Assembly (NCBI GenBank): GCA_003513495.1
Contig: DOPM01000028.1
Coordinates: forward strand, 27,389-91,388
Direction of reading: 5' to 3'
DNA: 64,000 nt
DNA from: Desulfosporosinus sp.
Lineage (GTDB): Bacteria; Bacillota; Desulfitobacteriia; Desulfitobacteriales; Desulfitobacteriaceae
Positions within the stretch are counted from its first letter, which is position 1, and each line of letters starts with the position of its first letter. Under the pieces are notes generated by a model. It ran no database searches. It saw nothing but the letters and a program-made list of their open reading frames with translations, and had not been told where the DNA came from. Shown here one piece after another: positions 33,557 to 43,095 of this stretch. A program made the position numbers and the translations under genes.

Positions 33557-36500
33557 TTAAGCAAAACTTTTAGTTTGTTGCCAAACGACATTCCGTTGAT
33601 CCATTACTTCACGCAAAGCATTCGTAAGTTCATCTCGCTCATTAACCCAAAACTTCTGTTTACCTTCAAGGACTTTCTGAGTATCCTCAAAATAAAAATA
33701 AACTGGTTGTCTGCCAGGGAAACGTTGTAAAATACTCAACACTGTTTGCATAAGGTCACATTCTTCTGTAGAAAACCTTAAAAACAGTCTCTTTGCTGCT
33801 GCTTGCGTGGAGTTGCATTTTGAGATCGGAACAGGCGTATGGTGTGAATTAGAAGGTTTTAAATTCTCTAATCTTGTGATTTTTTCAGCAAAAATCTTTT
33901 TCTCATCATCTCGGATGTTATAACGACCAACAACCACCACAACATCGTCATTTACAAATGTGCTAGTTTGAGCATAGACACGAGGAAAGACTAAAATCTC
34001 TATTCCTCCCGTTAAGTCTTCCAGAACGAAGCTAGCCATCATTTCTCCCTTTTTCGTCACATTCTGACGAAACCCAGTTACTAGTCCACCAAGCGCAACC
34101 TTCTTTTCTTCTTCCCCTTCAAGACAAGTTAAGATATCTGAAGAAGTAAAGTCTTTAAGTTGGGGCAAGACGGAAGAAAGAGGATGTCCACTTAAGTAAA
34201 GACCCAGGTATTCCTTTTCCATGTCTAGGATATCACGTTCTTTAAAATCGGGTACTTGGGGAAGCTTAGTCCCTTCATCCATTTCTTCATCTAAATCGAA
34301 AAGGGAAAATTGACCTGAGAGTCTATCTTTTTGCCGACGGCCGGTCGAGTCTAATATCTGATCCATGATTGCCAATGCTTGTGCCCTTGTACAAATTGAA
34401 GAAAATGCACCCGCACGTACTAAGCTTTCCAGAACCCGTCGATTTAAGACCTTTTGGTCAACACGCAGGCAGAAATCATCGAGAGATTTAAAAGGTCCCT
34501 CTTTTCTAGCCTCCAAAATCTTCTCCACAACATTGACTCCCACATTACGAATAGCTCCTAAGCCAAAACGGATGGCTTTTTCCTCGATGGAAAATCCGGC
34601 TTGACTGTATTGAACATTTGGAGGAAGTACTTCAATTCCACTCATACGAGCATCTTGAATATAAAAGGATATTTTATCTGACGAACCCATTACGGTGCTT
34701 AAAAGAGCTGCCATAAATTCCAAGGGATAGTTTGCTTTCAAATAAGCAGTCTGGTACGAAATCACAGCATATGCTGTAGCATGCCCTTTATTAAAGCCAT
34801 ATTCCGCAAATTTAGCCATCAAGTCAAAGATTTCTTCCGCATCTTCACGAGTCAAGCCAATCCGAAGCGCACCTGGGATAATCCATGTCCCATCCGCATC
34901 TTGCAATCCATGGATAAAGTTTTGACGTTCCTCTGCCATGATTTCTTTCTTCTTTTTACCCATTGCCCGGCGGAGCAAATCCGCACGCCCTAGAGAATAG
35001 CCCCCTAAGTCCCGGGCAATTTGCATAACTTGTTCCTGATAAACAATAATACCGTAGGTCGATTTAAGAATTGGTTCCAGCTTTGGGTGAAGATAAGTAA
35101 TATTGCCCCCGCGTTTCCGTCGGATAAATTCTGGGATCTGTTCCATTGGGCCGGGGCGATATAAGGCTACGACTGCGATAATATCCTCGAAGCAGGTTGG
35201 CTTGAGGTCCTTTAAAATCGCCCGCATCCCTCCGCTTTCCAGCTGAAAGATTCCTGTGCTGTTTCCTGATGCCAGGAGGGCGTAGGTCTTTGGATCATCT
35301 AAGGCTAACGTGTGTAAATTAAGCCTTAGTCCATGTGTCTCTTCAATTCGACTCACAGCCTCTTGTAGAATGGTTAAATTTCTTAAACCTAGAAAGTCCA
35401 TTTTTAAAAGTCCAATTTCCTCCACCGCTTTCATGGGAAATTGGGTCATTACAAAGTCTTCTGATGTTCTCTGTAGTGGTAAATAATTCATAAGGGGATC
35501 CTTGGCAATAACAACCCCTGCAGCATGAGTAGATGCATGTCGGGTCATTCCTTCCAGGGATTTTGCTAAGGTGTAAAGCCTTTTAATTTCGTCATCCTCT
35601 TCCACCATACGGGCTAGATCTGAGGATACCTCTAAGGCTTTCTCCAAGGTCATCCCCAAATCCGAAGGGATGGCTTTGGCTACTTTATCGACTCGAAACA
35701 AGGGGATTGCCAACACTCGTCCCCCGTCTCTGATTGCCGCTTTAGCTCCCATAGTTCCAAAGGTGATGATTTGGCACACCTTATCAGCACCGTATTTTTC
35801 CATAACATAGCGAATGACGCGTTCACGGCCTTCCGGGTCAAAATCTATATCAATATCCGGCATTGAGATACGTTCTGGATTTAAAAAGCGTTCAAAGAGT
35901 AAATCAAACCGCAAGGGCTCAACTGACGTAATCCCAAGTAAATAGGCGACCATACTCGCAGCCGCCGATCCTCGTCCCGGTCCGACGACCACACCATTTT
36001 CCCTAGCAAAACGGCAGAAATCAGCCACGATCAAGAAATATCCAGCGAAACCTGTTTGGAAAATCACTTGTAATTCATAATCCAAACGCTCACGTTCTCT
36101 CTCCGTCATTTGAGGGTAGAAACGGGGAAAGGCCTTGCGGCATTCTGCTTCAAGATAGCCATTTAAAGTATATCCAGGTGGGACCTCAAACACAGGTAGA
36201 TAGTTCTCCCCAAAATGGAAATCCATCTGACAGCGTTCCGCGATTAGGGCCGTGTTCGTCAAAACTTCCGGGTGTTCCCCAAAGAGCATTGACATTTCCT
36301 GTTCCGATTTGAGAAAAAACTCTTGACTGGAAAAACGCATCCTGGCTGTATCCTCTAAGGTTTTACCCGTTTGAATGCAAAGGAGAGCGTCTTGAACAAA
36401 GGCATCCTCACGCTTAACATAATGCACATCATTCGTAGCCACCATGGGAATCCCCGTTCGCTCATGTACTTTCCACATTCCTATATTGACTTTACGCTGC

Positions 36501-37072
36501 TCTTCTAGACCATGATCTTGGATCTCCAGAAAAAAATTTCCTTTACCAAAGATATCTTCATAGTCACGGGCACTTTGCACAGCCATTTCTAATTGGTCCT
36601 GGACTAAATGATCCGCCACTTCTCCAGCTAAACAGGCGCTGAGGGCAATAATTCCCTCCGAATGCTTGCGTAGAATTTCTTTATCTACTCGTGGCTTATA
36701 GTAGAAGCCTTCTATATGAGCCATAGAAACCAATCGAATTAAGTTACGATAACCTACTTCATTCTCAGCAAGTAAGACTAAATGATAATTGGAGTCATCC
36801 TTTCCAGGTATCCTATCTGTCCTCTTATTAGGAGCTACATAAACTTCGCATCCGATAATTGGTTTAATACCGGCTTGATGGCAAGCCTTATAGAAGTCGA
36901 TAACCCCATACATAACTCCATGATCCGTAATAGCTAAGGCTGGCATTTGTAAGTCTACCGCCCGCTGAACTAAATTTTTAATCCGGGCTGCTCCATCAAG
37001 CAAACTGAACTCCGTATGATTATGAAGGTGAACAAAGCTACCTTTAGTTTGATTAAATTCTGCTCTAATAAT
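33557..37072 (-). CDS. dnaE: DNA polymerase III alpha subunit, apparently with an AUU start
   Basis: The replicative polymerase subunit. From 37003 onward the frame gives 1148 residues with PHP domain, PDIDIDFDPEGRERVIRY catalytic aspartates, the helix-hairpin-helix and OB (GLVTGFRQNVTKKGEMM) regions. But the first conserved PHP motif, FVHLHNHTEFSLLDG, is encoded upstream, back to 37072, with no ATG, GTG or TTG between the stop at 37078-37076 and a TTG at 37003 that would cut off the metal-binding histidines. Two ATT codons (37072, 37069) sit just after GGAAGGTGA, so an AUU start is proposed, giving about 1170 residues. A base-calling error is the alternative. Confidence 0.9.
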   Translation of the reverse strand: MIRAEFNQTKGSFVHLHNHTEFSLLDGAARIKNLVQRAVDLQMPALAITDHGVMYGVIDFYKACHQAGIKPIIGCEVYVAPNKRTDRIPGKDDSNYHLVLLAENEVGYRNLIRLVSMAHIEGFYYKPRVDKEILRKHSEGIIALSACLAGEVADHLVQDQLEMAVQSARDYEDIFGKGNFFLEIQDHGLEEQRKVNIGMWKVHERTGIPMVATNDVHYVKREDAFVQDALLCIQTGKTLEDTARMRFSSQEFFLKSEQEMSMLFGEHPEVLTNTALIAERCQMDFHFGENYLPVFEVPPGYTLNGYLEAECRKAFPRFYPQMTERERERLDYELQVIFQTGFAGYFLIVADFCRFARENGVVVGPGRGSAAASMVAYLLGITSVEPLRFDLLFERFLNPERISMPDIDIDFDPEGRERVIRYVMEKYGADKVCQIITFGTMGAKAAIRDGGRVLAIPLFRVDKVAKAIPSDLGMTLEKALEVSSDLARMVEEDDEIKRLYTLAKSLEGMTRHASTHAAGVVIAKDPLMNYLPLQRTSEDFVMTQFPMKAVEEIGLLKMDFLGLRNLTILQEAVSRIEETHGLRLNLHTLALDDPKTYALLASGNSTGIFQLESGGMRAILKDLKPTCFEDIIAVVALYRPGPMEQIPEFIRRKRGGNITYLHPKLEPILKSTYGIIVYQEQVMQIARDLGGYSLGRADLLRRAMGKKKKEIMAEERQNFIHGLQDADGTWIIPGALRIGLTREDAEEIFDLMAKFAEYGFNKGHATAYAVISYQTAYLKANYPLEFMAALLSTVMGSSDKISFYIQDARMSGIEVLPPNVQYSQAGFSIEEKAIRFGLGAIRNVGVNVVEKILEARKEGPFKSLDDFCLRVDQKVLNRRVLESLVRAGAFSSICTRAQALAIMDQILDSTGRRQKDRLSGQFSLFDLDEEMDEGTKLPQVPDFKERDILDMEKEYLGLYLSGHPLSSVLPQLKDFTSSDILTCLEGEEEKKVALGGLVTGFRQNVTKKGEMMASFVLEDLTGGIEILVFPRVYAQTSTFVNDDVVVVVGRYNIRDDEKKIFAEKITRLENLKPSNSHHTPVPISKCNSTQAAAKRLFLRFSTEECDLMQTVLSILQRFPGRQPVYFYFEDTQKVLEGKQKFWVNERDELTNALREVMDQRNVVWQQTKSFA

Positions 37073-37091
37073 AGTTCACCTTCCTTCCTAT

Positions 37092-37126
37092 AAAGCCCCC
37101 TCGATCCACATGGATGAGAGGGCTTT
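37092..37126 (-). terminator. Hairpin between the YtoI-type gene and dnaE
   Basis: AAAGCCCCCTC pairs with GAGAGGGCTTT around a 13-base loop; the minus-strand tail is TTTATAGG, so termination may be partial. Confidence 0.6.
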
Positions 37127-37142
37127 GTGCTATTAAATCTCT

Positions 37143-38465
37143 TTAATGTGCTGTTTCATTAACTAACTTCTTATCCCCTATTCTAGCTGTCATCAACCCT
37201 TTAGCAACCAGATCATTATTTGCCATCACTTCAACTTCAATATTGCAATGTTTCTTAGCAACTAATAATAACTTAGCAGTTACCTTAATCTCAGTTCCAA
37301 CGGCAATGGGTTGAAGTTGATATAGCGTAAAATTTTCCGTGATTGCATTCAGTCGATACTTCTTACGCAGTCCAATATAACCTGCCATATTCATAACCGT
37401 CACAATAACCCCACAACTTGCAGAACCATAGTCATCGCTCATGGCATTGGTAATTTCCCCTTCGATGGTGAGGTGCTCCGCATCATCGACAAATTTGAAC
37501 CCGCTTAGTACAAGATTATCGACAGTTTCACCAAACTGAGGCTGCTTCTGTACTTGTTGATAAGCTTCAATTACATCTTGCAGGCTGATAATACCAATCA
37601 ATTTCCCCTGATCTGCGACTATTGCGATCTCCCAACCTTCCCAGACCATAATACGGGAAATATGGGTTACAGGGTCATCTCGTCCGACAAGATAGGGATT
37701 AGAGTTCATAATATCTTTGATAGGTGTCTTAAGATCAGCCCCAGCGACATCCACTGCGGAAACAATTCCAACTAACGTCATTTCCTCATCAACCACCGGA
37801 AACCGACTGTGGTCCGTGGTCTGAGAAAGTTTTCTCCAATCATCAACCGTTGCATCCACCGTTAAATAACTCACGTCTTTAACCATAATATCTTCAACTA
37901 AAATGAGTTCTTTCTGGATCAATCGATCATAGAGAGCTCTATTAATCATCGAAGTTACTGCAAAGGTATCATAGGGAGACTGGATAATCACTAACTCTTT
38001 TCTTTGCGCTAGAGCTACAACCTCTTCATCGGGTTCCAATCCCCCCGTAATTAATAGCGAGGTGTTATGATTTAACGCAAAAATCTGGGCATCCCGACGG
38101 TTTCCTACAATACACAACGCTCCATCTTCTAAGTACCGTGCCATAGAATGTAATTCCATGGCAGCTATAACAAACTTATTAGGAGAGCGATCAAGATGTG
38201 CAAAACCGCAGATAACGACACCTTCGGCAATCTGTGAAACTTCACGCAATGTCAAGTCCTCAATTTGCCGCTCCTTAACCCCTTCAATTCGTATAGTTCC
38301 TACTTTAGGAATCGAACGGACAAATCCTTTAGCTTCTGCTTCTTTTATAGCCCGATAAGCTGTCCCTTCACTGACGTCCAACTCTTTAGCAATAAAGCGG
38401 ACAGAAACCTTGCTGCCAATGGCGAGATTTTCAATAAAGGTTAAAATTTGTTGATGCTTTGTCAA
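37143..38465 (-). CDS. YtoI-type regulator: HTH, DRTGG, two CBS, hotdog domain
   Basis: A 440-residue multidomain protein. Residues about 1-65 form a winged helix (VSVRFIAKELDVSEGTAYRAI), 70-185 a DRTGG-like domain, 190-305 two CBS motifs (MVKDVSYLTVDATVDDW, and IMNSNPYLVGRDDPV), and 320-435 a hotdog domain of the 4HBT type. This order is that of B. subtilis YtoI. CBS pairs usually bind adenine nucleotides, so it may sense energy state; what it regulates is unknown. Start is TTG with GGGGGAG upstream. It precedes dnaE. Confidence 0.85.
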   Translation of the reverse strand: MTKHQQILTFIENLAIGSKVSVRFIAKELDVSEGTAYRAIKEAEAKGFVRSIPKVGTIRIEGVKERQIEDLTLREVSQIAEGVVICGFAHLDRSPNKFVIAAMELHSMARYLEDGALCIVGNRRDAQIFALNHNTSLLITGGLEPDEEVVALAQRKELVIIQSPYDTFAVTSMINRALYDRLIQKELILVEDIMVKDVSYLTVDATVDDWRKLSQTTDHSRFPVVDEEMTLVGIVSAVDVAGADLKTPIKDIMNSNPYLVGRDDPVTHISRIMVWEGWEIAIVADQGKLIGIISLQDVIEAYQQVQKQPQFGETVDNLVLSGFKFVDDAEHLTIEGEITNAMSDDYGSASCGVIVTVMNMAGYIGLRKKYRLNAITENFTLYQLQPIAVGTEIKVTAKLLLVAKKHCNIEVEVMANNDLVAKGLMTARIGDKKLVNETAH

Positions 38466-38545
38466 CTAAATACGCTCCCCCACTATTACTATATCGGACT
38501 ATAATTATATCACATGATTTCCTATTCAACTATTATTTCATGTCT

Positions 38546-38725
38546 CTAACTATCTTTTCGTCGCCTCTGGGTCATGAGCCCCCCGATTTTTCCTGCATCT
38601 TTAGCACTCAAAGAATGCCACCCTTTACTGTGGATCTGTTCGAGTAAACCCAATTCAGCGGCGATTTCCATTTTCAGAGGCTCTAATGGATCAATTCGTT
38701 TAACTTTTGGTCTTTTTTGCTTCAT
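38546..38725 (-). CDS. Small acid-soluble spore protein, alpha/beta type
   Basis: A 59-residue product, missed by length cut-offs. It reads LKMEIAAELGLLEQIHSKGW followed by LSAKDAGKIGGLMTQR, which matches the SASP core: a K-x-EIA-x-ELG helix, a central GW, and a second helix with GxxGG. These proteins coat and protect DNA in the spore. GGAGG lies eight bases before the ATG at 38725. The leading basic KQKRPKVKR is longer than usual. It follows a small Cys protein by two bases. It should be transcribed late in the forespore. Confidence 0.8.
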   Translation of the reverse strand: MKQKRPKVKRIDPLEPLKMEIAAELGLLEQIHSKGWHSLSAKDAGKIGGLMTQRRRKDS

Positions 38726-38727
38726 TT

Positions 38728-38868
38728 CTAGATCCTCCCCCTGCTCATGAGATTAAGATCCTCTTCATAATGCGGGCAATTTGGTCCACGTTCACCTAAA
38801 ATATGTTCCAAACGGCATCGTCCTTCAATTCCATAGAGGCATCGTCGAGCGCATAATTTTGTTGTCAT
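38728..38868 (-). CDS. Small four-cysteine protein
   Basis: A 46-residue product with cysteines at 6, 10, 18 and 31 (CARRC, RC, NCPHY), consistent with a single zinc or iron-sulfur site, and a basic first half. AAGGAG lies nine bases before the ATG at 38868. Its stop is two bases from the SASP start, so they are cotranscribed. I recognise no named family. A spore-related role is suggested by context only. Confidence 0.6.
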   Translation of the reverse strand: MTTKLCARRCLYGIEGRCRLEHILGERGPNCPHYEEDLNLMSRGRI

Positions 38869-38928
38869 CCTATTCATCTCCTTAAGCTTATTAACTCTCC
38901 TCTCGCTTTAAGTTTGACCATTTCCGCA

Positions 38929-38961
38929 TAAAAATATCCCACTTGAAAAATCAAGCGGGAT
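38929..38961 (-). terminator. Terminator after the UPF0173 gene
   Basis: On the minus strand ATCCCGCTTGA pairs with TCAAGTGGGAT around TTTT, followed by ATTTTTATG. Confidence 0.85.
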
Positions 38962-38979
38962 GAATGTTCACGATTATCC

Positions 38980-39678
38980 TTAAACCTCATACAATTCACC
39001 AGGATTAAGCGCCTGTCCCCGGCTTTCTGGAACTCTGCGCTGAAGAAGATGTAAAAACTCTCCAACATCCTGGGCAATTACGGGAAACGTATTATAATGC
39101 ATCGGGATAACAACTTTAGGGCGTAATAATAAAGACGCATGAACCGCTTCCTCAAAACCCATAACAAAATTATCACCGATAGGCAGCATGGCAACCTCGA
39201 TGGGATAACGACGCCCGATGAGTTCCATATCCCCAAACAAGCCTGTGTCCCCTGCATGATAAAGCCATTTTCCTTCCATCTGAAGCAAAAATCCGCAGGC
39301 TAAGCCCCCATAAATCATGTTCCCTCCGTCAGGACTTTCAATCCCCGAACCATGTAAAGCTTGAGTGAGTTTAACCCAACCAAAAGGGAACAGATGCTTC
39401 CCTCCAATATGCATCGCGTGCGTCTTAGCCCCCATACTCTGGCAATAATTAGCCAGCTCAAAAACCCCAATAATCGGAGCACCGGTCTGCTTAGACAACT
39501 CTATTGCATCACCCAAATGATCGCTATGTCCATGAGTGACTAAGATTGCGTCAAGATGTGTAAAGTCTTCAGGCTTAGCCTTAGCACTAGGGTTACCGGA
39601 TAAAAAAGGATCAATAAGAATCTTGCCTGATTCTCCTTCAATTTCGAAGCAGGCATGTCCATGGTAGTGAATACGCAT
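38980..39678 (-). CDS. Metal-dependent hydrolase, UPF0173 (UlaG-like beta-lactamase fold)
   Basis: A 232-residue metallo-beta-lactamase-fold protein. It starts RIHYHGHACFEIEG, carries VTHGHSDHLGDA (the HxHxDH site, near 48-53), GDTGLFGDMELIG and PMHYNTFPV near 198. These are the blocks of the UPF0173 family. Two metals are expected; the substrate is unknown. AGGAGGG precedes the ATG. A GH18 gene lies 23 bases upstream, so they probably form an operon. Confidence 0.9.
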   Translation of the reverse strand: MRIHYHGHACFEIEGESGKILIDPFLSGNPSAKAKPEDFTHLDAILVTHGHSDHLGDAIELSKQTGAPIIGVFELANYCQSMGAKTHAMHIGGKHLFPFGWVKLTQALHGSGIESPDGGNMIYGGLACGFLLQMEGKWLYHAGDTGLFGDMELIGRRYPIEVAMLPIGDNFVMGFEEAVHASLLLRPKVVIPMHYNTFPVIAQDVGEFLHLLQRRVPESRGQALNPGELYEV

Positions 39679-39701
39679 ACTTTAAAAACCCTCCTATTTT
39701 T

Positions 39702-40658
39702 TTAACGCTGAACGTAGGATCGAAGCACCTCCCAGAAACTAGGATAAGAAAGGTTCATTTCCCATAGTGCAATTCCTTTGATCCCTTTCTGAGTTGCAAG
39801 TTCTAGCTTTTCCCGTAAGCTCCTAGGATCTTCAAAATAGACTGTATGACGAACTCCTCTAGTCTCGTAATTAAAAAACGTACTACGTTGCCATGCATTC
39901 CATTGTAATGGAGCGCCATATCGCCGCGCAAGCTCGGTAGCTCGTTGATAGCCTATAACCCTTCCGGTACCCCCCTCCGGCCAGTCATACCCGTACATTG
40001 GGATACCCATATAGATTTTTTCTCGCGGAATAATGCCTATGGTATAGTCCAAAACCTGAGTAATCCAAGGGATTGAAGCCACTGATCCTGGTTCACTTTC
40101 CGACCAATGCTCTTCGTACGTCATTAAAATAACCTCATCGACGGCCTGGCCAATTGGACTATAATCAAAGGCTCCCTTCCAAGTGTTCTGAGGATCATCC
40201 CAAGTTTTAGCAGGAACATCGATGGTAACAATAAAATTTGCCTGTTTAAACATCGCAGACCAGGATTGTATCAGTTGAGTAAAACGAACCCGATCGGTGG
40301 GCGCCGCTTTTTCCAAATCAAGATTGATTCCATCAAAACGATAATCAACTAAGATATCTCGTATGTTCCGCCAAACAAGATTCGCAAAGTCTTGGTCACG
40401 GACTAAACGTCCGATCAAAGCAGTAGAAAACTGGCCCTGTCGCGTCAGATTACTGACCACCAAAAAGACCTTAATTCCCATAGCATGAGCTTCATCAATA
40501 AGCCGACGACTTGGACGCCCAAGGATTGATCCATTACTCTGAATTGACACCTCAAAAATTGCTAATTGCTGAATAATCGACCCATGTTCCTTAAGATAAG
40601 GATAACCCTTTGCCTGCTCCGTTAATCCATTATAAAAGGCAAATACATTTAATGGCAT
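39702..40658 (-). CDS. GH18 glycoside hydrolase (chitinase-like, spore type)
   Basis: A 318-residue TIM-barrel protein without signal peptide or LysM. FDGINLDLEKA near 125 is the GH18 catalytic block with its final Glu; the usual middle Asp is Asn, as in YaaH-type cortical hydrolases. MTYEEHWSESEPGSVA near 180 and ALWEMNLSYPSFW near the end are other barrel motifs. It probably cleaves N-acetylglucosaminyl linkages in the spore cortex. ATG at 40658 follows AGGGGG. Confidence 0.85.
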   Translation of the reverse strand: MPLNVFAFYNGLTEQAKGYPYLKEHGSIIQQLAIFEVSIQSNGSILGRPSRRLIDEAHAMGIKVFLVVSNLTRQGQFSTALIGRLVRDQDFANLVWRNIRDILVDYRFDGINLDLEKAAPTDRVRFTQLIQSWSAMFKQANFIVTIDVPAKTWDDPQNTWKGAFDYSPIGQAVDEVILMTYEEHWSESEPGSVASIPWITQVLDYTIGIIPREKIYMGIPMYGYDWPEGGTGRVIGYQRATELARRYGAPLQWNAWQRSTFFNYETRGVRHTVYFEDPRSLREKLELATQKGIKGIALWEMNLSYPSFWEVLRSYVQR

Positions 40659-40753
40659 ACTTATACCCCCTTTCCGACCATCATATGCATGGCGAGAAAA
40701 AGAAGTGTAAGTATACAACTTAGAGACGTTTATTAAGGAACTTTCGCTGACGT

Positions 40754-41806
40754 TTACTTGGAATGTCGTCGACCGAATACATCAAGCTTATCCGTTCTAC
40801 GCATAAGAATTGTAATCAGTATCGCAAAAACTAAAAAGAGAACAACTAAAGCACTCACCCATAACCCCTTAGCTCCCAGTACCGCAGCCATGCCAAAGCA
40901 AGCACTGATTCCGTACATCAAAAGCACAGCTTGCCTTTGAGTAAACCCTGCATCTAATAAACGATGGTGCAGATGACCTCGATCAGCCATTGCAATCGAC
41001 TGCCCGCGAAGCTTCCTGCGGATAATGGCAAAGGTTAAGTCGGTGACTGGCATTCCGAGCACTACGAGTGGGAAAACCAATCCTAAAATGGTAGCAGTTT
41101 TGAGGAGACCCATAATGGATATTCCTCCAATGATATACCCCAAAAACATGCTTCCTGAGTCTCCCATGAAAACTCGAGCCGGAGGAAAATTGAAAAACAG
41201 GAACCCGAGAAGCGCCCCTGCTAAGGCCAATGTAAGATGGGCTGCCGGTACTTCATTAATCCGATGGGCAGACCAAAACAGCAAAATAGCAACAATAAAA
41301 CAAATTCCTGCTGCTAAACCATCTAATCCATCCGAAACATTTACTGTATTCACTAACGCGACCACCCAAAAGAGCATCAAAATAATTCCGATTGCACTTA
41401 GACCAAGGTGCTCAAAATTAATAAGTCCGTCAATGAAAGGGAGGGAGATAAACTTCATGGAAAAATCAAAAAAGATAAGTACCGACGCAGCGGCAATTTG
41501 CCAATAAAGCTTATACAAAGGTCGGATTTCATGGATATCATCCCATATACCAACGGTAACAATAATGGAACTTCCTATAAATAACCCCCAAATGTTCTCA
41601 CTCCAAGCTTGTGTCGCCAAAGTAGTTATCCAAAAAGCTGCATACAATCCTAAGCCGCCAAGTCGAGGAATCGGCCGACTATGAATATGCCTTCCACCCG
41701 GATAAGCAATCGCCCCCCATTGTTTTGCCAGTCTAATAGAAATAGGCGTAGCGACCACAACAATCACTAAAGCCATAAGAAAGGTCAACCCATACCCATT
41801 TATCAT
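40754..41806 (-). CDS. Undecaprenyl-phosphate glycosyl-1-phosphate transferase (WecA/TagO type)
   Basis: A 350-residue integral membrane enzyme of the MraY/WecA superfamily with about ten helices. It shows the cytoplasmic Asp cluster WDDIHEIRPL, VNVSDGLDGLAAG and FMGDSGSMFLGY, and the HxHxR-type RGHLHHRLL near 280. It links a sugar-1-phosphate, most likely GlcNAc, to undecaprenyl phosphate as first step of wall teichoic acid or other envelope polymers. It stands between the GH18 and trmL genes. The sugar is inferred from family. Confidence 0.9.
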   Translation of the reverse strand: MINGYGLTFLMALVIVVVATPISIRLAKQWGAIAYPGGRHIHSRPIPRLGGLGLYAAFWITTLATQAWSENIWGLFIGSSIIVTVGIWDDIHEIRPLYKLYWQIAAASVLIFFDFSMKFISLPFIDGLINFEHLGLSAIGIILMLFWVVALVNTVNVSDGLDGLAAGICFIVAILLFWSAHRINEVPAAHLTLALAGALLGFLFFNFPPARVFMGDSGSMFLGYIIGGISIMGLLKTATILGLVFPLVVLGMPVTDLTFAIIRRKLRGQSIAMADRGHLHHRLLDAGFTQRQAVLLMYGISACFGMAAVLGAKGLWVSALVVLFLVFAILITILMRRTDKLDVFGRRHSK

Positions 41807-41849
41807 GATTGTTCTTCAACCGCCTTTGCATTACCTTACTTGCCCCTTA

Positions 41850-42320
41850 CTATACAAGGTCAGGAAAACCCCATTGACGTAATACTTCGTAAACCACAAC
41901 AGCAACGGAATTCGATAAATTCAAAGAACGAGCATCCCCACGCATGGGCAGCCGTAAGGCCGTTTCCGGATAACGTGCCAGGATTTCAGGAGCCAGTCCT
42001 TTGGTTTCCTTACCAAATAGAAGGTATCCTCCATACTTATACGAAATATCTGTATATGATCGTCCACCTTTGGTGGTTGCTAAGTAACGGGGGCCCACAG
42101 GATTTTTTTCCTCGAATTCAGCAAAATTTTCATAAACAACAATGTCTAGAAGATGCCAGTAATCTAAGCCGGCACGTTTAAGGTGCTTGTCATCAATACT
42201 AAAACCTAAAGGTTTTACCAAATGCAGTGTAGCTCCGGTCGCAGCACAAAGCCGGGCAACGTTCCCTGTATTCGGTGGAATTTCCGGCTCTACCAGGACA
42301 ATATTTAGTCGCTTGTTCAA
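41850..42320 (-). CDS. trmL: tRNA (cytidine/uridine-34-2'-O)-methyltransferase
   Basis: Methylates the wobble ribose of tRNA-Leu. The 156-residue SPOUT protein has LNIVLVEPEIPPNTGNVARL at its start, LLFGKETKGLA near 98, LPMRGDARSLNLSNSVAVV near 125 with the knot residues. Start is TTG at 42320, with AAAGGGGG upstream and past the FmdB stop; the in-frame GTG at 42362 lies inside that gene and is rejected. The tRNA-Leu(CAA) at 30442 is a likely substrate type. Confidence 0.9.
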   Translation of the reverse strand: MNKRLNIVLVEPEIPPNTGNVARLCAATGATLHLVKPLGFSIDDKHLKRAGLDYWHLLDIVVYENFAEFEEKNPVGPRYLATTKGGRSYTDISYKYGGYLLFGKETKGLAPEILARYPETALRLPMRGDARSLNLSNSVAVVVYEVLRQWGFPDLV

Positions 42321-42336
42321 GTATATAGTTCCCCCT

Positions 42337-42552
42337 TTATTGACACCCTGTACAATTTCCACTACATCCCGATGAGCAGCCTCCGGACCCCGCTCCTCCG
42401 GAAATTCCTAGGCTTGCGAATCCAGAGATGTGTTTCGTGAGCCCCGTGTGCCCGCATTTGCTGCACATAAGTTGCTCACCTATTTCTCCCATTTTACACA
42501 ATTCTGTGGTCACACCGCCGCAGTTCGGACACCCGAATTCGTACATAGGCAT
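42337..42552 (-). CDS. FmdB-type zinc ribbon protein
   Basis: A 71-residue protein beginning MPMYEFGCPNCGG and then MCSKCGHTG, a two-CxxC zinc ribbon of the FmdB regulatory family. Its C-terminal 25 residues are Gly-, Ser- and Cys-rich (GGCSSGCSGNCTGC) and could bind further metal. GGGAGGAATT precedes the ATG. It overlaps the trmL leader and is cotranscribed. Function is not known; some relatives are linked to amidase or methyltransferase operons. Confidence 0.8.
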   Translation of the reverse strand: MPMYEFGCPNCGGVTTELCKMGEIGEQLMCSKCGHTGLTKHISGFASLGISGGAGSGGCSSGCSGNCTGCQ

Positions 42553-42669
42553 TATTAATTCCTCCCAGTTATCTTAAGAACTCTAAAAAGACTATCCAGA
42601 CTATTATAACCCGAAATTATGACAAACCCAACCTAATATTATCGAAACTTGTCACATACTTTGACGAGT

Positions 42670-42879
42670 TTAAACCACTTGAATCACTATTAAGATTAAA
42701 CCCACAAGTATAAGCAAGAGTCCTAAACCACCCAGCCCTTCTCCTAAAACGTCAATGATAAACATTAAAAGTTTTAACCAAGATTTTTCTGCACTATAAA
42801 CTTCCTTATATCGTTTAAATGCATACCAAACAATTCCTAACCCAACGCAAATAAGGAAGAAACCAACGGCTAGCTTCAT
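42670..42879 (-). CDS. Small two-helix membrane protein
   Basis: A 69-residue protein with two hydrophobic segments (about 3-20 and 45-68) and a basic, aromatic loop YAFKRYKEVYSAEKSW between. AAAGGTGATGTT precedes the ATG. It is separate from fmdB by about 120 bases. No family recognised. Its upstream region is shared with the aconitase gene. Confidence 0.6.
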   Translation of the reverse strand: MKLAVGFFLICVGLGIVWYAFKRYKEVYSAEKSWLKLLMFIIDVLGEGLGGLGLLLILVGLILIVIQVV

Positions 42880-43095
42880 AACATCACCTTTATGAGATTT
42901 TACTTCTTAATAGCTTACCCCTAATTCGACTAATAGAGTCCCTACCAGACGCACTTTTGTGAACCTAAATATATAAACCATGGTTATGCAAAAGAGAGCC
43001 CTTGCAATGAGATATTTTGTATACATATAGGAAAACCATAGATGTTTCCTCGTGTTTTTGGTAAAGTTAATACCAAGTTCAAAGGAGGAATTATC

